From an uncultured Prevotella sp. (GTDB lineage: Bacteria > Bacteroidota > Bacteroidia > Bacteroidales > Bacteroidaceae), in the NCBI GenBank assembly GCA_944319915.1, contig CALUEY010000001.1, forward strand, positions 124,001-188,000: a stretch of DNA of 64,000 nucleotides, read 5' to 3'. A program made the position numbers and the translations under genes. Below the pieces are notes generated by a model that saw nothing but the letters and a program-made list of their open reading frames with translations, was not told where the DNA came from and searched no databases. Shown piece after piece: positions 46,223 through 55,409 of the stretch (position 1 is the stretch's first letter; every line of letters begins with the position of its first letter).

Positions 46223-46358
46223 TATATATTGATAACAGTCTGAGGCTCAATGGGTTGGCTCGATGGCTGAAACGGGTCAAAAATTAGGGGTGGGCGTTGG
46301 CTGCCAGTGCAAATCAGTGGAGCGACACGACTCTGGGCCATGCCGCATTACATGCACA

Positions 46359-46403
46359 GCGCCGCCCCTTGCAGGCCATGGTGAGGCCTGCAAGGGGCGG
46401 CGC
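46359..46403 (-). terminator. 19-bp stem-loop after the DJ-1 family gene
   Basis: GCGCCGCCCCTTGCAGGCC pairs perfectly with 46385-46403 across a seven-base loop. It is 28 bases downstream of the stop at 46432. It lacks a clear T run on the minus strand. Confidence 0.6.
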
Positions 46404-46431
46404 AAATGGTCGGGCTGAGGCCGGTGGCGGC

Positions 46432-46992
46432 TTACTTGCCCTCCATCAGCTGGGTGTAAATCATGCCGTCGCGCACCTGCTTGGTGGCCTCGGCGCCCAC
46501 AAACTGCTCCAGCAGGGCGTAGCTGTAAGGCAGCACGGCAGCCGGGCCGCGCCCTGTGGTGATGTTGCCGTCAACGGTGCAGAGGTCGGCGGTATAGGTG
46601 GCACCCGTCATGTACTTCTCGAAGCCGGGGTAGCACGTGGCTTTCTTGCCCTCAAGCAGGCCCAGGCCGCCCAGCACCAGCGGGGCGGCGCAGATGGCGG
46701 CTATGCGCCCTCCGCGCTCGTTTTGCGCCATGAGGGCGCGGCGCAGGCCCTCGTGCTCGTTGAGGTTGGTGGCCCCGGGCAGTCCGCCGGGCAGCATCAG
46801 CAGGTCGGCCGAGGTGGGGTCGATGTCCTCAAAGAGCACGTCGGCCCTGATGCCCACGCCGTGGGCCGACTCCACTATGAGCTGGCCCGTGATGCTTACA
46901 GTCTTTATCTCCACTCCGCCTCGGCGCAGTATGTCTACCGGGGCGAGGGCTTCCACTTCCTCGAAGCCCGTTGCAAGAAATTCGTAAACCAT
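46432..46992 (-). CDS. DJ-1/PfpI family protein
   Basis: The 186-residue protein has the YajL/DJ-1 core: FLATGFEEVEALAPVDILRR, LLMLPGGLPGATNL and the nucleophile elbow IAAICAAPLVL with the reactive cysteine. Members act as glyoxalase-like, chaperone or peroxide-sensing proteins; the actual role is uncertain. A lone gene between pdxJ and ispD. Confidence 0.92.
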   Translation of the reverse strand: MVYEFLATGFEEVEALAPVDILRRGGVEIKTVSITGQLIVESAHGVGIRADVLFEDIDPTSADLLMLPGGLPGATNLNEHEGLRRALMAQNERGGRIAAICAAPLVLGGLGLLEGKKATCYPGFEKYMTGATYTADLCTVDGNITTGRGPAAVLPYSYALLEQFVGAEATKQVRDGMIYTQLMEGK

Positions 46993-47148
46993 GCTTTTAG
47001 AATTAAAAAATAAGAGTTAAAAAAATTAAGAAAATATGTAGGCAGGCCTTTGTGCTGCCCGTCGTGGGCTGCGGGTGGGCCGTTGGCTGGCGGTTGCCGC
47101 TCGGATCGTAGTGTATCAATCCTCTCCGCTTGCCCTCGTGGCCTTTGC

Positions 47149-47877
47149 CTATTGAGCCTCTGGAACGTGCGCCGCCGCCTTGTACATGGCTATGGCCTGG
47201 CGCAGCCCGAGGTAGAGGGCGTCGCATATAAGGGCGTGGCCAATGCTCACTTCGTCAACCCAGGGGATGCGGCTGAGGAAATAGTGGAGGTTCTTGAGGC
47301 TCAGGTCGTGGCCCGCGTTGAGGCCCAGGCCTATGGCGCGGGCCTGCTCGGCGGCGGCCACGAAGGGGGCGATGGCCTGCTCGCGGCAGGCGGCGTAGCC
47401 CGAGGCGTAAGGCTCGGTGTACAGTTCCACGCGGTCGGCACCGCAGTCCTTGGCTCCGTCAACCATGGCCGGGTCGGCATCAACGAATATCGACGTGCGT
47501 ATGCCGGCCTCGCGGAAGCGGCCCACCACGTCGGTGAGCAGCGTGCGGTTGGCCCTGGTGTCCCATCCGTGGTTCGACGTTATCTGGTCGGCGGCATCGG
47601 GGACGAGCGTCACCTGCGTGGGCTTCACCTCAAGCACGAGGTTCGTGAAGCGGTCTATGGGGTTGCCCTCTATGTTAAGCTCGGTTGCCATGAGGGGCTT
47701 CAAGGCCCTCACGTCGGCGTAGCGTATGTGGCGTTCGTCGGGGCGCGGGTGTACGGTTATGCCCTCGGCGCCGAACAGCTCGCAGTCTTGCGCCACGCGG
47801 AGCACGTCGGGGTTGTTGCCGCCCCGGGCGTTGCGTATGGTTGCCACCTTGTTGATGTTAACGCTTAATTTGGTCAT
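47149..47877 (-). CDS. pdxJ: Pyridoxine 5'-phosphate synthase
   Basis: The 242-residue TIM-barrel enzyme makes pyridoxine 5'-phosphate in the DXP-dependent vitamin B6 pathway. It shows [37 protein letters not shown] and [15 protein letters not shown]. It is divergent from the NAD kinase gene. Confidence 0.95.
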   Translation of the reverse strand: MTKLSVNINKVATIRNARGGNNPDVLRVAQDCELFGAEGITVHPRPDERHIRYADVRALKPLMATELNIEGNPIDRFTNLVLEVKPTQVTLVPDAADQITSNHGWDTRANRTLLTDVVGRFREAGIRTSIFVDADPAMVDGAKDCGADRVELYTEPYASGYAACREQAIAPFVAAAEQARAIGLGLNAGHDLSLKNLHYFLSRIPWVDEVSIGHALICDALYLGLRQAIAMYKAAAHVPEAQ

Positions 47878-48033
47878 CTTTGTGCAATTATGTGTCTTGT
47901 CTTAATGCCATATTCGCGATAATTATGTATTTTTGCATACGTTTTGCGTGGCATTGCATGGCGCAAAAGTACTAAATGTTTGCCAAACGACGGCATTTGG
48001 CATGGCTAAAGATATATAAAAATACTGTTTTGC

Positions 48034-48930
48034 ATGACAACGGACATACTTAAGTTCGCCATCTTCGGCAATGTGTTCCAGCCAAGGAAGTCGGCCTCCA
48101 TCAGGCGGCTGCTGGCTTGCCTGCGCAGCTACGGCGACGAGGTGGCAATGGACAGGGCCTTCTACGACTTCCTCTGCCGCTGCTGCGGCGAGGCCATAGG
48201 CGTGGCGCGGGTGTTCGACGGCGGCGACTTCGAGGCCGACTTCGTAATCTCCATGGGGGGTGACGGCACTTTCCTCAAGGCTGCCTCGCGCGTAGGCCCC
48301 AAGCAGATTCCCATCGTTGGGGTGAACATGGGGCGGCTGGGATTCCTTGCCGACGTAAGCCCAGGCGACATAGAGGCGTGCATAGAGGCGCTGCACCGGG
48401 GCGACTATGCCATCGAAGACCGGGGCGCGCTGCTCGTGGAGCCCGTGGGCGGCAGTCTCGCCGGGCCGGCTTGCGCGCTCAACGACGTGGCCATACTGAA
48501 GCGCGACGATGCCTCGATGATTACCATCCATGCCTCGATAGACGGCGAGAGCCTTGCCACTTACCAGGCCGACGGACTCATTGTGTGTACGCCCACCGGC
48601 TCTACGGCCTACTCCCTGAGCAACGGCGGACCTATAATAGTGCCAGGCACGCCTGTGTTTGCCATCACGGCGGTGGCTCCACACAGCCTCAACACGCGCC
48701 CTATAGTGGTTTCCGACCGCTCGGAAATCACGCTGAGGGTGGAGAGCCGCAGCCACAACTTCCTCATTGCCGTTGACGGCCGGTCGGAGAAATGCGCCGA
48801 CGGTGTGGCCCTGAAGCTGCGCAAGGCTCCGTACAACGTAAGGGTGGTGAAGCGGCGCGGAGCCAGCTATTACGACACCCTGCGAGAGAAGATGATGTGG
48901 GGAGCCGACGGGAGAGAGGAAGGAAGTTGA
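48034..48930 (+). CDS. nadK: NAD kinase
   Basis: The 298-residue enzyme phosphorylates NAD to NADP. It has the GGDGT motif (ISMGGDGTFLKAA), NMGRLGFLADV, LNDVAI and DGLIVCTPTGSTAYSLSNGG. Its start is 156 bases from the divergent pdxJ. A small AAAAGTT triplication follows the stop. Confidence 0.96.
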   Translation: MTTDILKFAIFGNVFQPRKSASIRRLLACLRSYGDEVAMDRAFYDFLCRCCGEAIGVARVFDGGDFEADFVISMGGDGTFLKAASRVGPKQIPIVGVNMGRLGFLADVSPGDIEACIEALHRGDYAIEDRGALLVEPVGGSLAGPACALNDVAILKRDDASMITIHASIDGESLATYQADGLIVCTPTGSTAYSLSNGGPIIVPGTPVFAITAVAPHSLNTRPIVVSDRSEITLRVESRSHNFLIAVDGRSEKCADGVALKLRKAPYNVRVVKRRGASYYDTLREKMMWGADGREEGS

Positions 48931-48985
48931 AAATTAAAAGTTAAAAGTTAAAAGTTGGGGCTGCGCCGTTCAACTGGGCAGAGGC

Positions 48986-49029
48986 TTCCCAGTGCTCCCA
49001 TTACTCCCAGCACTCCCATTACTCCCATT
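48986..49029 (+). repeat. CTCCCA tandem tract before the ABC transporter
   Basis: Five CTCCCA-type units (CCCAGTGCTCCCATTACTCC and so on) lie 21 bases before ATG 49051, as at 17096 and 31988. Confidence 0.7.
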
Positions 49030-49050
49030 TACCTTAAGAAAACCAAGCCA

Positions 49051-50718
49051 ATGGTACGAATACGCAAAATACTCCGATTGCAGAAGTCGCGCTACGGCGT
49101 GGCCGAAATCATGCGGTGGCTGTGGATTGCCCTCAGGGGCAACCGCCTGCAGGCATTGCTCAATGCGGGCGTGGGCCTGGCCGGGGTGGGCGTAACGTTG
49201 GCTTCGGTGTGGGCTGTGCAGCGGGCCGTCGACATAGCGGCCGGGGCGCGCCACGGCTCGCTCTACGGGGCCGTGGGGCTTATGGCGCTCTTCATTGCCT
49301 GCGATTTTGGCCTTGGCGTGAGCCGCGTGTGGATAAGGAACATTCTCGGGATAAAGGCCCAGAACCTGATGCAGCAGCGCATGCTCGACCGCCTGCTGCG
49401 CTCAGAGTGGCGCGGCAAGGAGCGCTATCACAGTGGAGACGTGATTAACAGGCTGGAGCAAGATGTGGCAGTTGTGGTGGGCTTCGTCACCGAGACGCTG
49501 CCGGGCGCGCTCTCCGTGGCGGCCATGTTCGTGGGGGCGTTCTGCTATCTGCTGGGCATGGATGCCGTGCTCGCCCTTGTCACCGTGGGCATGCTGCCGC
49601 TCTTCATGGCCGGAAGCCGATTCTACGTGGCGCGTATGCGCAAGTTCACCCGCAGGGTGCGCAGCAGCGACAGCCGGGTGCAGAGCCTGCTGCAGGAAAC
49701 CGTGCAGCACCGCATGGTGATAAAGACGCTGGAGTGCGACAGCCTGATGGTGCGCCGCCTCGGCTCCACCCAGGGGGCGCTGCGCCGCCATGTGCGCCGC
49801 CGCACGGTGTTCTCGGTGATGTCGAAGCTGCTGCTCGACTCGGGCTTCTCCGTGGGCTACCTCGTGGCTTTCCTCTGGAGCGCGCTGCGATTGCAGCAAG
49901 GCACGCTTACCTTTGGCGGCATGACGGCCTTCCTGCAGCTCGTGTACCGCATACAGTCGCCCGCCCGCGACCTCACGCGCCTGGCCCCGGCGTTCGTGGC
50001 CGTGTTCACCGCAGCCGAGCGGCTGATGGAGCTTGAGGACATACCGCAGGAGGAAACCGGGGGCGGCGAGACTATGGCCGCCCCGTGCGGGGTGCGCCTG
50101 AGCGGCGTGAGCTATGCCTACGACGATGGTCGCGGGAACGTGATCGACCGTTTGTCGTTCGACTTCCGCCCCGGCACTTGCACCGCCATACTCGGCGAGA
50201 CGGGCGCGGGCAAGACCACCCTCGTGCGCCTCATCCTCGCCCTCGTGCGCCCCTCTGAGGGCAGCATTGAGCTATACAATGCCGGCGGCAGCCTGCCCGT
50301 TTCGCCGTCTGTGCGATGCAACTTCGTATACGTGCCGCAGGGCAACACGCTGCTGAGCGGAACCATACGCCAGAACCTGATGCTGGCGGACCCCGGGGCC
50401 ACCGAGCAGGCCATGGCCGACGCGCTGCGCACTGCCTGCGCCGACTTTGTGGGCGAGCTGCCCCATGGGCTCGACACCAAGATTGCCGAGGGCGGCGGAG
50501 GCCTTAGCGAGGGCCAGGCGCAGCGCATAGCCATAGCCCGAGCGCTGCTGCGGGGGCGCAGCGTGATGCTCTTCGACGAGGCTACGAGTGCCCTCGACCC
50601 CGACACCGAGCGCAGGCTGCTGCAAAACATACTCGGCAGGCGCGACAAGACGGTGATATTCATTACCCACCGCCCTGCCGTCATCGACTACTGCGACCAA
50701 GTGCTGCGCCTTGGCTGA
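49051..50718 (+). CDS. ABC exporter, fused membrane and ATPase domains
   Basis: ATG 49051 is chosen; the in-frame upstream extension is made of the CTCCCA tract. The 555-residue protein has six predicted membrane helices in the first 300 residues and an ATPase with Walker A GETGAGKTTLVRL, signature LSEGQAQRIAIARAL and Walker B MLFDEATSALD. It has no C39 peptidase. It resembles lipid or drug half-transporters; the substrate is unknown. Confidence 0.9.
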   Translation: MVRIRKILRLQKSRYGVAEIMRWLWIALRGNRLQALLNAGVGLAGVGVTLASVWAVQRAVDIAAGARHGSLYGAVGLMALFIACDFGLGVSRVWIRNILGIKAQNLMQQRMLDRLLRSEWRGKERYHSGDVINRLEQDVAVVVGFVTETLPGALSVAAMFVGAFCYLLGMDAVLALVTVGMLPLFMAGSRFYVARMRKFTRRVRSSDSRVQSLLQETVQHRMVIKTLECDSLMVRRLGSTQGALRRHVRRRTVFSVMSKLLLDSGFSVGYLVAFLWSALRLQQGTLTFGGMTAFLQLVYRIQSPARDLTRLAPAFVAVFTAAERLMELEDIPQEETGGGETMAAPCGVRLSGVSYAYDDGRGNVIDRLSFDFRPGTCTAILGETGAGKTTLVRLILALVRPSEGSIELYNAGGSLPVSPSVRCNFVYVPQGNTLLSGTIRQNLMLADPGATEQAMADALRTACADFVGELPHGLDTKIAEGGGGLSEGQAQRIAIARALLRGRSVMLFDEATSALDPDTERRLLQNILGRRDKTVIFITHRPAVIDYCDQVLRLG

Positions 50719-50770
50719 CGGCGGCGCGGCCTATGGCATTGTTTTGCAAGGCCAGTTGCGGAAAACGACG

Positions 50771-50803
50771 CAGGCCGCCCGGCTGTCCCGGGCGGCCTGT
50801 TTT
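50771..50803 (+). terminator. Rho-independent terminator of the ABC exporter gene
   Basis: CAGGCCGCCCGG pairs with CCGGGCGGCCTG (12 bp) around CTGTC and is followed by TTTT. It lies 52 bases after the stop. Confidence 0.85.
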
Positions 50804-50812
50804 GGATGATGG

Positions 50813-50865
50813 AGCGTGCCGTTCGGCAGTGCAGAACGGCACGTTTCGCAACCTAAAATGTTGTG
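50813..50865 (+). repeat. Intergenic AAACGG-family repeat, copy 5 (short)
   Basis: GCGTGCCGTTCGGCAGTGCA, then GAACGGCACGTTTCGCAACC and AAAATG, resemble the ends of copies 3 and 4. Confidence 0.5.
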
Positions 50866-50939
50866 TGCGCGAAATTGGTTGGCTGTCAGGTGGTTTTGCT
50901 GCATGGCTCGTGGCAGCGGCATTGGTGGTGCGCCGGGCC

Positions 50940-52112
50940 TCATTTGCCCTTTGCCATGTAGTTCTTTTCGGCCTTTATGGATATGCTGCGCCCGCGCTTG
51001 GTGAACGTGAGCTGCTCCATCTTCACCGACTGGTTGGCGTGGTCGAAGATCTTGGCCGGGTCGAAGGTCTGGCCGTTCACGCGGCACTCGAAGTGCAGGT
51101 GCTCCGTGGAGGCGCGCCCGGTCCGCCCGGTGAGGGCTATCACCTGCCCGGCCTTTACCACGTCGCCTTTCTTCACGAGGTTCTTTGAGTTGTGGCTGTA
51201 GCAGGTCTCCAGTCCGTTTGCGTGGCGTATCTTGATGTAGTTGCCGTAGGCGTAGTAGCGTTGCGACATGGTTACCACGCCGTCGAAGGCGGCCAGTATC
51301 TTGTCGTTGGGCTTGGTCTTCAGGTCCACGCCGCTGTGCATCCGCCCGCCGCGGCGTCCGTAGCGGCTTATTACCTTTGCCCCTGGCAGCGGGTAGCACC
51401 ACTCGCGCGGGGTGAGTCCGGCCAGGTTGATGCTGAACTTGCCGTCAGTGCCGAAAGGGTCGGCGGTGAACTGGCGGGCCTGCCGTTCGCGCTCCTTGGC
51501 TTCGGCCAGGGCCTGCTGCTCCCTGTCGGGGTGGGTCACGGTAAGGCTCACGTGGCTCCCCTCCTTCTTGCAGAGTATGGTTTGGCGCAGCAGCCGGTGG
51601 CTCTCGGGGCTGAGTATGGTGGATGGGTTTATTCGCCCGCCGTTCACCATGATGGCCAGCGAGCAGAAGGTGCGGCCGTCGCGGCCTCCCACTATGGCTA
51701 TGGTCTGCCCCGCCTTCACGCGCTGGCCCACCTTGGCGAGGTTCTGTGCGTTGCGGGCGTAGACGGTTTCAAGGCCGTTGTCGTGGCGCACCACGATGAC
51801 GTTGCCGTGGGCCTGCGTGTGGCGGGCCAGGCGCACGATGCCGTTGAACATGGCTTTCACGGCGTCGCCCTTGGTGGTGGATATCTCGAGGGTGTTGTCC
51901 TTAAGTTGCCTGGCCTTGCCAACGGGCAAGGGGAAGCAGTATTCTGCCTGGCCGAGGGCGGCGAAGTCTACCGTGAACGCGTTGGAACGGGCAAACAGTC
52001 CGGGGGTCTCGATGCTTATCTGCTGCTGCTCGGGCAGCGTGAAGCTGTCTTTCTTGGCCGATGTCAGCGTGATGGTGGCCATCGCGCCGAGCAGCAGCAG
52101 CTTTATCTTCAT
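50940..52112 (-). CDS. Secreted double-LytM (M23) protein, first domain degenerate
   Basis: ATG 52112 opens a signal peptide (MKIKLLLLGAMATITLTSA). The 390-residue protein has two LytM-like units. The C-terminal one keeps the zinc ligands (GGRMHSGVDLKTKP and STEHLHFECRV). The N-terminal one (NGIVRLARHTQAHGNVIVV, then CSLAIMVNGGRINP) lacks the paired histidines. The second unit is probably the active murein endopeptidase and the first a binding or regulatory copy. It is last in the hpt-adk-obg-pgeF gene string, 20 bases after pgeF. Confidence 0.88.
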   Translation of the reverse strand: MKIKLLLLGAMATITLTSAKKDSFTLPEQQQISIETPGLFARSNAFTVDFAALGQAEYCFPLPVGKARQLKDNTLEISTTKGDAVKAMFNGIVRLARHTQAHGNVIVVRHDNGLETVYARNAQNLAKVGQRVKAGQTIAIVGGRDGRTFCSLAIMVNGGRINPSTILSPESHRLLRQTILCKKEGSHVSLTVTHPDREQQALAEAKERERQARQFTADPFGTDGKFSINLAGLTPREWCYPLPGAKVISRYGRRGGRMHSGVDLKTKPNDKILAAFDGVVTMSQRYYAYGNYIKIRHANGLETCYSHNSKNLVKKGDVVKAGQVIALTGRTGRASTEHLHFECRVNGQTFDPAKIFDHANQSVKMEQLTFTKRGRSISIKAEKNYMAKGK

Positions 52113-52132
52113 TGTCAGTTGGGGATTTCTTG

Positions 52133-52921
52133 TCATGGGCTTTGTCTGATGATTATGCCGGTGAAGATGCGGCCCGAGGCCGCGCCAAGGCGCCGGGCGG
52201 AAAAGTAGTCGCCGGCGTTGTTGTATGTGCAGATGCCCGCCACAGCCACGGAATCGGGCAGAAGGCCCGCCTCCAGGAGTTGCAGTCGGTTGCATTCCCA
52301 CAGGTCTATGTGCCATTTGTCTGTGCGGTGGCTTATTCGCCCCATGTCGAACCCGGCGGCGGCAAACTGCCCGTACACTTCGTCGCCCACCTCGAAGGCA
52401 TCTGCCGATATGCCCGGGCCTATGACGGCCCGGAGCTGCCTGGGCAGGGTGGAGTAGGCATGGCACATGGCCGCCACGGCCTTTTGGGCTATGCGGCCTG
52501 CCGTGCCGCGCCATCCGGCGTGGACGGCGCAGCAGGCGCGGTGGGCAGTGTCGTAGAGGATGATGGGGATGCAGTCGGCAGTGGACACCCCGACGCACGC
52601 TTCGGGCACGTCGGTCATGACGGCGTCCACGCCTTCGAGCAGCATCCGGCGTGTGGATTGCGGCAGGCCGAAGAACTCTTCGGCTATCTGCCTTGTTTCA
52701 GTGCCGTGCGTTTGGTGGGGCATCACCACCCGCCCGGGGCTGATGTTCAGTGTGCTGCATAGCAGCGAGAGGTTCTTTTCGGTGGCTTCGGTGGCGTCGC
52801 CGCAATGTTGGTTAATGTTTAGCTCGGCGTAGTTGCCACGGCTGAAGCCTCCGTGGCGCGTGGTGCTGAAGGCCGTCACGCCGGGGGCTATGTCGTGGAA
52901 CAGCAGCTGAGGCTCAACCAT
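52133..52921 (-). CDS. pgeF: Peptidoglycan editing factor / YfiH family protein
   Basis: ATG 52921 is chosen; it overlaps the obg stop by eight bases. The 262-residue protein has the zinc-site residues of the family: His in [13 protein letters not shown], Cys in [12 protein letters not shown] and His in [12 protein letters not shown]. Related proteins remove misincorporated serine from peptidoglycan precursors, or act on purine nucleosides in other lineages. Confidence 0.9.
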   Translation of the reverse strand: MVEPQLLFHDIAPGVTAFSTTRHGGFSRGNYAELNINQHCGDATEATEKNLSLLCSTLNISPGRVVMPHQTHGTETRQIAEEFFGLPQSTRRMLLEGVDAVMTDVPEACVGVSTADCIPIILYDTAHRACCAVHAGWRGTAGRIAQKAVAAMCHAYSTLPRQLRAVIGPGISADAFEVGDEVYGQFAAAGFDMGRISHRTDKWHIDLWECNRLQLLEAGLLPDSVAVAGICTYNNAGDYFSARRLGAASGRIFTGIIIRQSP

Positions 52922-54107
52922 TGGCGTCCTCCTCGTCTTCGTATTCAAAGTCGTCGAAGTCCTCAAGCTCGTCGACGTCAACCTCGGCGGCATCGTCGTC
53001 AAAGCCTTCGTCGAGGTCTTCGCCCTCGGCGGCCAGCTCGGCGGCGAAGGCGTTCATGTCCTTGTCGCGGTGCACGAGCGTGTCTTCGGCCGTTATTTCC
53101 TTCAGCTTGTTGCTCTCGCTGTTGAGCTCTCGCCAGAGTATGTCCTTCAGCTCGTCGAGCCCTGAGTGCGCCACGGCGGAGATGAACACCACCGGTATGT
53201 CTGTCGGCACGGTCTCGCGGAGCATCTCTATAAGCTCGTCGTCGAGCAGGTCGGCCTTTGTCACGGCCAGCACACGGTGCTTGTCGAGCATCTCGGGGTT
53301 GAAGTTGCGCAGCTCGCCGAGCAGGATCTCGTATTCGCGCTTTATGTCGTCGGTGTCGCCCGGCACCATGAAGAGCAGCAGCGAGTTGCGCTCTATGTGC
53401 CGCAGGAAGCGCAGGCCAAGCCCGCGGCCCTCGCTTGCGCCCTCGATGATGCCCGGGATGTCGGCCATTACGAACGACTTGTGGTCGCGGTATTCCACAA
53501 TGCCGAGCGAGGGTTCGAGCGTGGTGAAGGGGTAGTTGGCTATTTTGGGCCGCGCGCTCGACAAGGCCGAGAGGAGCGTGGACTTGCCGGCGTTGGGGAA
53601 TCCTACGAGGCCTACGTCGGCAAGCAGCTTCAGCTCGAGGATGACGGTCATCTCCTGCATTGGCTCGCCGGGCTGGGCGAAGCGTGGTGCCTGGTTGGTG
53701 GCGGTGCGGAACTGGTAGTTGCCCAGTCCGCCGCGCCCTCCCTTGAGCAGCATCACCACCTGCCCGTCGCGCGAGACGTCGCAGATGTACTTGCCGTTCT
53801 CGGCGTTGTAGGCCACCGTGCCGCACGGCACGTCGATGTATACGTCCTTGCCGTCGGTGCCGTGGCACTTGTCGCGCCCTCCGTTGCCGCCGTGCCCGGC
53901 GCGTATGTGGCGCTCGTAGCGCAGGTGGAGCAGCGTCCAGTAGTTATGGTTGCCGCGCAGGTACACGTTGCCGCCGCGCCCTCCGTCGCCGCCGTCGGGG
54001 CCTCCGTTGGGGTTGTATTTGGCTCGGCGCAGGTGCATCGACCCCCTGCCGCCCTTGCCGGAGCGGCAGTATATCTTCACGTAATCAACGAAATTGGATG
54101 CTGCCAT
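52914..54107 (-). CDS. obg: Obg family GTPase (CgtA)
   Basis: The 397-residue GTPase has the glycine-rich Obg fold ([19 protein letters not shown]), G1 [10 protein letters not shown]3 DIPGII and G4 VTKAD, and a strongly acidic C-terminal tail of Asp and Glu. It acts in large-subunit assembly and stress control. It starts eight bases after adk. Confidence 0.96.
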   Translation of the reverse strand: MAASNFVDYVKIYCRSGKGGRGSMHLRRAKYNPNGGPDGGDGGRGGNVYLRGNHNYWTLLHLRYERHIRAGHGGNGGRDKCHGTDGKDVYIDVPCGTVAYNAENGKYICDVSRDGQVVMLLKGGRGGLGNYQFRTATNQAPRFAQPGEPMQEMTVILELKLLADVGLVGFPNAGKSTLLSALSSARPKIANYPFTTLEPSLGIVEYRDHKSFVMADIPGIIEGASEGRGLGLRFLRHIERNSLLLFMVPGDTDDIKREYEILLGELRNFNPEMLDKHRVLAVTKADLLDDELIEMLRETVPTDIPVVFISAVAHSGLDELKDILWRELNSESNKLKEITAEDTLVHRDKDMNAFAAELAAEGEDLDEGFDDDAAEVDVDELEDFDDFEYEDEEDANG

Positions 54108-54115
54108 TGGCTGTG

Positions 54116-54688
54116 TTATAAGTTGTCAATGACCTTGCAGATGTCGCCGAAGATGCGGTCCAGCTCCCCGAGGCCGTTGATGTGGTTGCGTATCCCTTCC
54201 TTTTCGTACCACTCGATGAGCGGCGATGTCTGGTTGTGGTAAACGTCCAGGCGCTTCTTTATCGTCTCCTCGTTGTCGTCCGAGCGTCCGCTCTCCTGTC
54301 CGCGCTTTATGAGGCGAGCCATAAGCTCGTCCTCAGGCACGTCAAGCTCAACCATGGCTGCCACGCTGTGTCCGCGCTCGGCGAGCATGGCCTTAAGTGC
54401 CTCGGCCTGGGCTATCGTGCGTGGGAATCCGTCGAATATCACTCCAGCGTGGTCGGCGCCGAAGCTGTCGTAAACGCTTGCGAGTATGCTTACCATCAGC
54501 TCGTCGGGTATCAGCTGCCCGTTGTCGATGTAGCCTTTGGCCGTCTTGCCAAGTTCGGTGCCGTTCTTTATCTCGGCTCGCAGCACGTCGCCGGTGGAGA
54601 TGTGGCCGAAACCGTATTTCTTTATGAGCAGGTCGCTTTGTGTTCCCTTGCCGGATCCCGGCGCGCCGAATATCACAATATTCTTCAT
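54116..54688 (-). CDS. adk: Adenylate kinase
   Basis: ATG 54688 gives [17 protein letters not shown], with the P-loop near the N-terminus. [13 protein letters not shown] and the arginine-rich [20 protein letters not shown] follow. At 190 residues it is the short-lid form without zinc cysteines. It is cotranscribed with obg. Confidence 0.96.
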   Translation of the reverse strand: MKNIVIFGAPGSGKGTQSDLLIKKYGFGHISTGDVLRAEIKNGTELGKTAKGYIDNGQLIPDELMVSILASVYDSFGADHAGVIFDGFPRTIAQAEALKAMLAERGHSVAAMVELDVPEDELMARLIKRGQESGRSDDNEETIKKRLDVYHNQTSPLIEWYEKEGIRNHINGLGELDRIFGDICKVIDNL

Positions 54689-54782
54689 CGTAAGTCTTTT
54701 ATGTTTGTTTTTGTATATGTTAGTGTCGTTGGTTGCTGGCTTCCCCATGGTGGCTTGCGTGGCAGTGGCAGCCGCGCGGCCA

Positions 54783-55319
54783 TTAGCCTACCAGTGTGTA
54801 GATGTCGCGGAGCTGCCTTCCTTGCTGGTCGTAGTCAAGGCCGTAGCCGAGTATGAAGTCGTTCGGAATCTTGAAGGCCACGTACTCGATGTCGAGCGGC
54901 ACTTGCAGGCGGTCGGGCTTGAGCAGCAGTGTGCAGATGTGTACTGACGCGGGATTGCGCGTCCCGATGCTTTCTATCATCCTTTTCATCGTCAGCCCGC
55001 TTTCCACTATGTCCTCGACGATTATCACGGTGCGCCCAGCCAGGTTCTCGTTGATGCCGATTACCTCTTTCACCGTGCCGCTCGAGGTCACTCCTTGGTA
55101 CGATGCCAGCTTTACGAACGATATCTCGCAGGGGATGGTCATCTCGCGCATGAGGTCTGCCGCGAAGACGAACGCCCCGTTGAGCACTGCCAGCAGCAGT
55201 GGGTTCTTGCCTTCCATGTCGCGGCTTATCTGGCTGGCCACGGCCTTTACTCGCTGCTTTATCTCGCTTTCATGTATCGAAGTCTCAAACGACTTGTCGT
55301 GGATTTTGACTACACTCAT
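54783..55319 (-). CDS. hpt: Hypoxanthine phosphoribosyltransferase
   Basis: The 178-residue purine-salvage enzyme has the PRPP-binding motif VIIVEDIVESGLTM and the flexible-loop region VKLASYQG. A TAATTTTG -7 box at 55351-55344 lies about 25 bases upstream. adk follows after 94 bases. Confidence 0.95.
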   Translation of the reverse strand: MSVVKIHDKSFETSIHESEIKQRVKAVASQISRDMEGKNPLLLAVLNGAFVFAADLMREMTIPCEISFVKLASYQGVTSSGTVKEVIGINENLAGRTVIIVEDIVESGLTMKRMIESIGTRNPASVHICTLLLKPDRLQVPLDIEYVAFKIPNDFILGYGLDYDQQGRQLRDIYTLVG

Positions 55320-55343
55320 GCTCTGTTTTTAGATAATTTGTGG

Positions 55344-55351
55344 CAAAATTA
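55344..55351 (-). promoter_or_regulatory. -7 promoter element for hpt
   Basis: TAATTTTG on the minus strand matches TAnnTTTG. Transcription would start about 18 bases before the ATG and serve the hpt-adk-obg-pgeF-M23 string. Confidence 0.5.
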
Positions 55352-55395
55352 CTAAAAATCATCCGAAGAATAACCAGCGGTTAGCATTAATTTTG

Positions 55396-55403
55396 TATTT
55401 TTG
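55396..55403 (+). promoter_or_regulatory. -7 promoter element immediately before the NAD(P)HX repair gene
   Basis: TATTTTTG ends six bases before ATG 55410, so transcription would start at or next to the start codon. No good -33 TTTG is seen. Confidence 0.45.
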
Positions 55404-55409
55404 CACGGT

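Larger units (their letters stand above)
45968..46431. other. Gene-free region with repeats
   Basis: It contains the -7 element of ispD (45965-45972, minus), a TATTTTGGCCCAAATCGCAT copy (46011-46034), a CTGCACTGTTGCTGCCAGCT segment related to 8800 and 20280, one AAACGG-family copy (46138-46222), and a large hairpin at 46359-46403. Confidence 0.6.
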
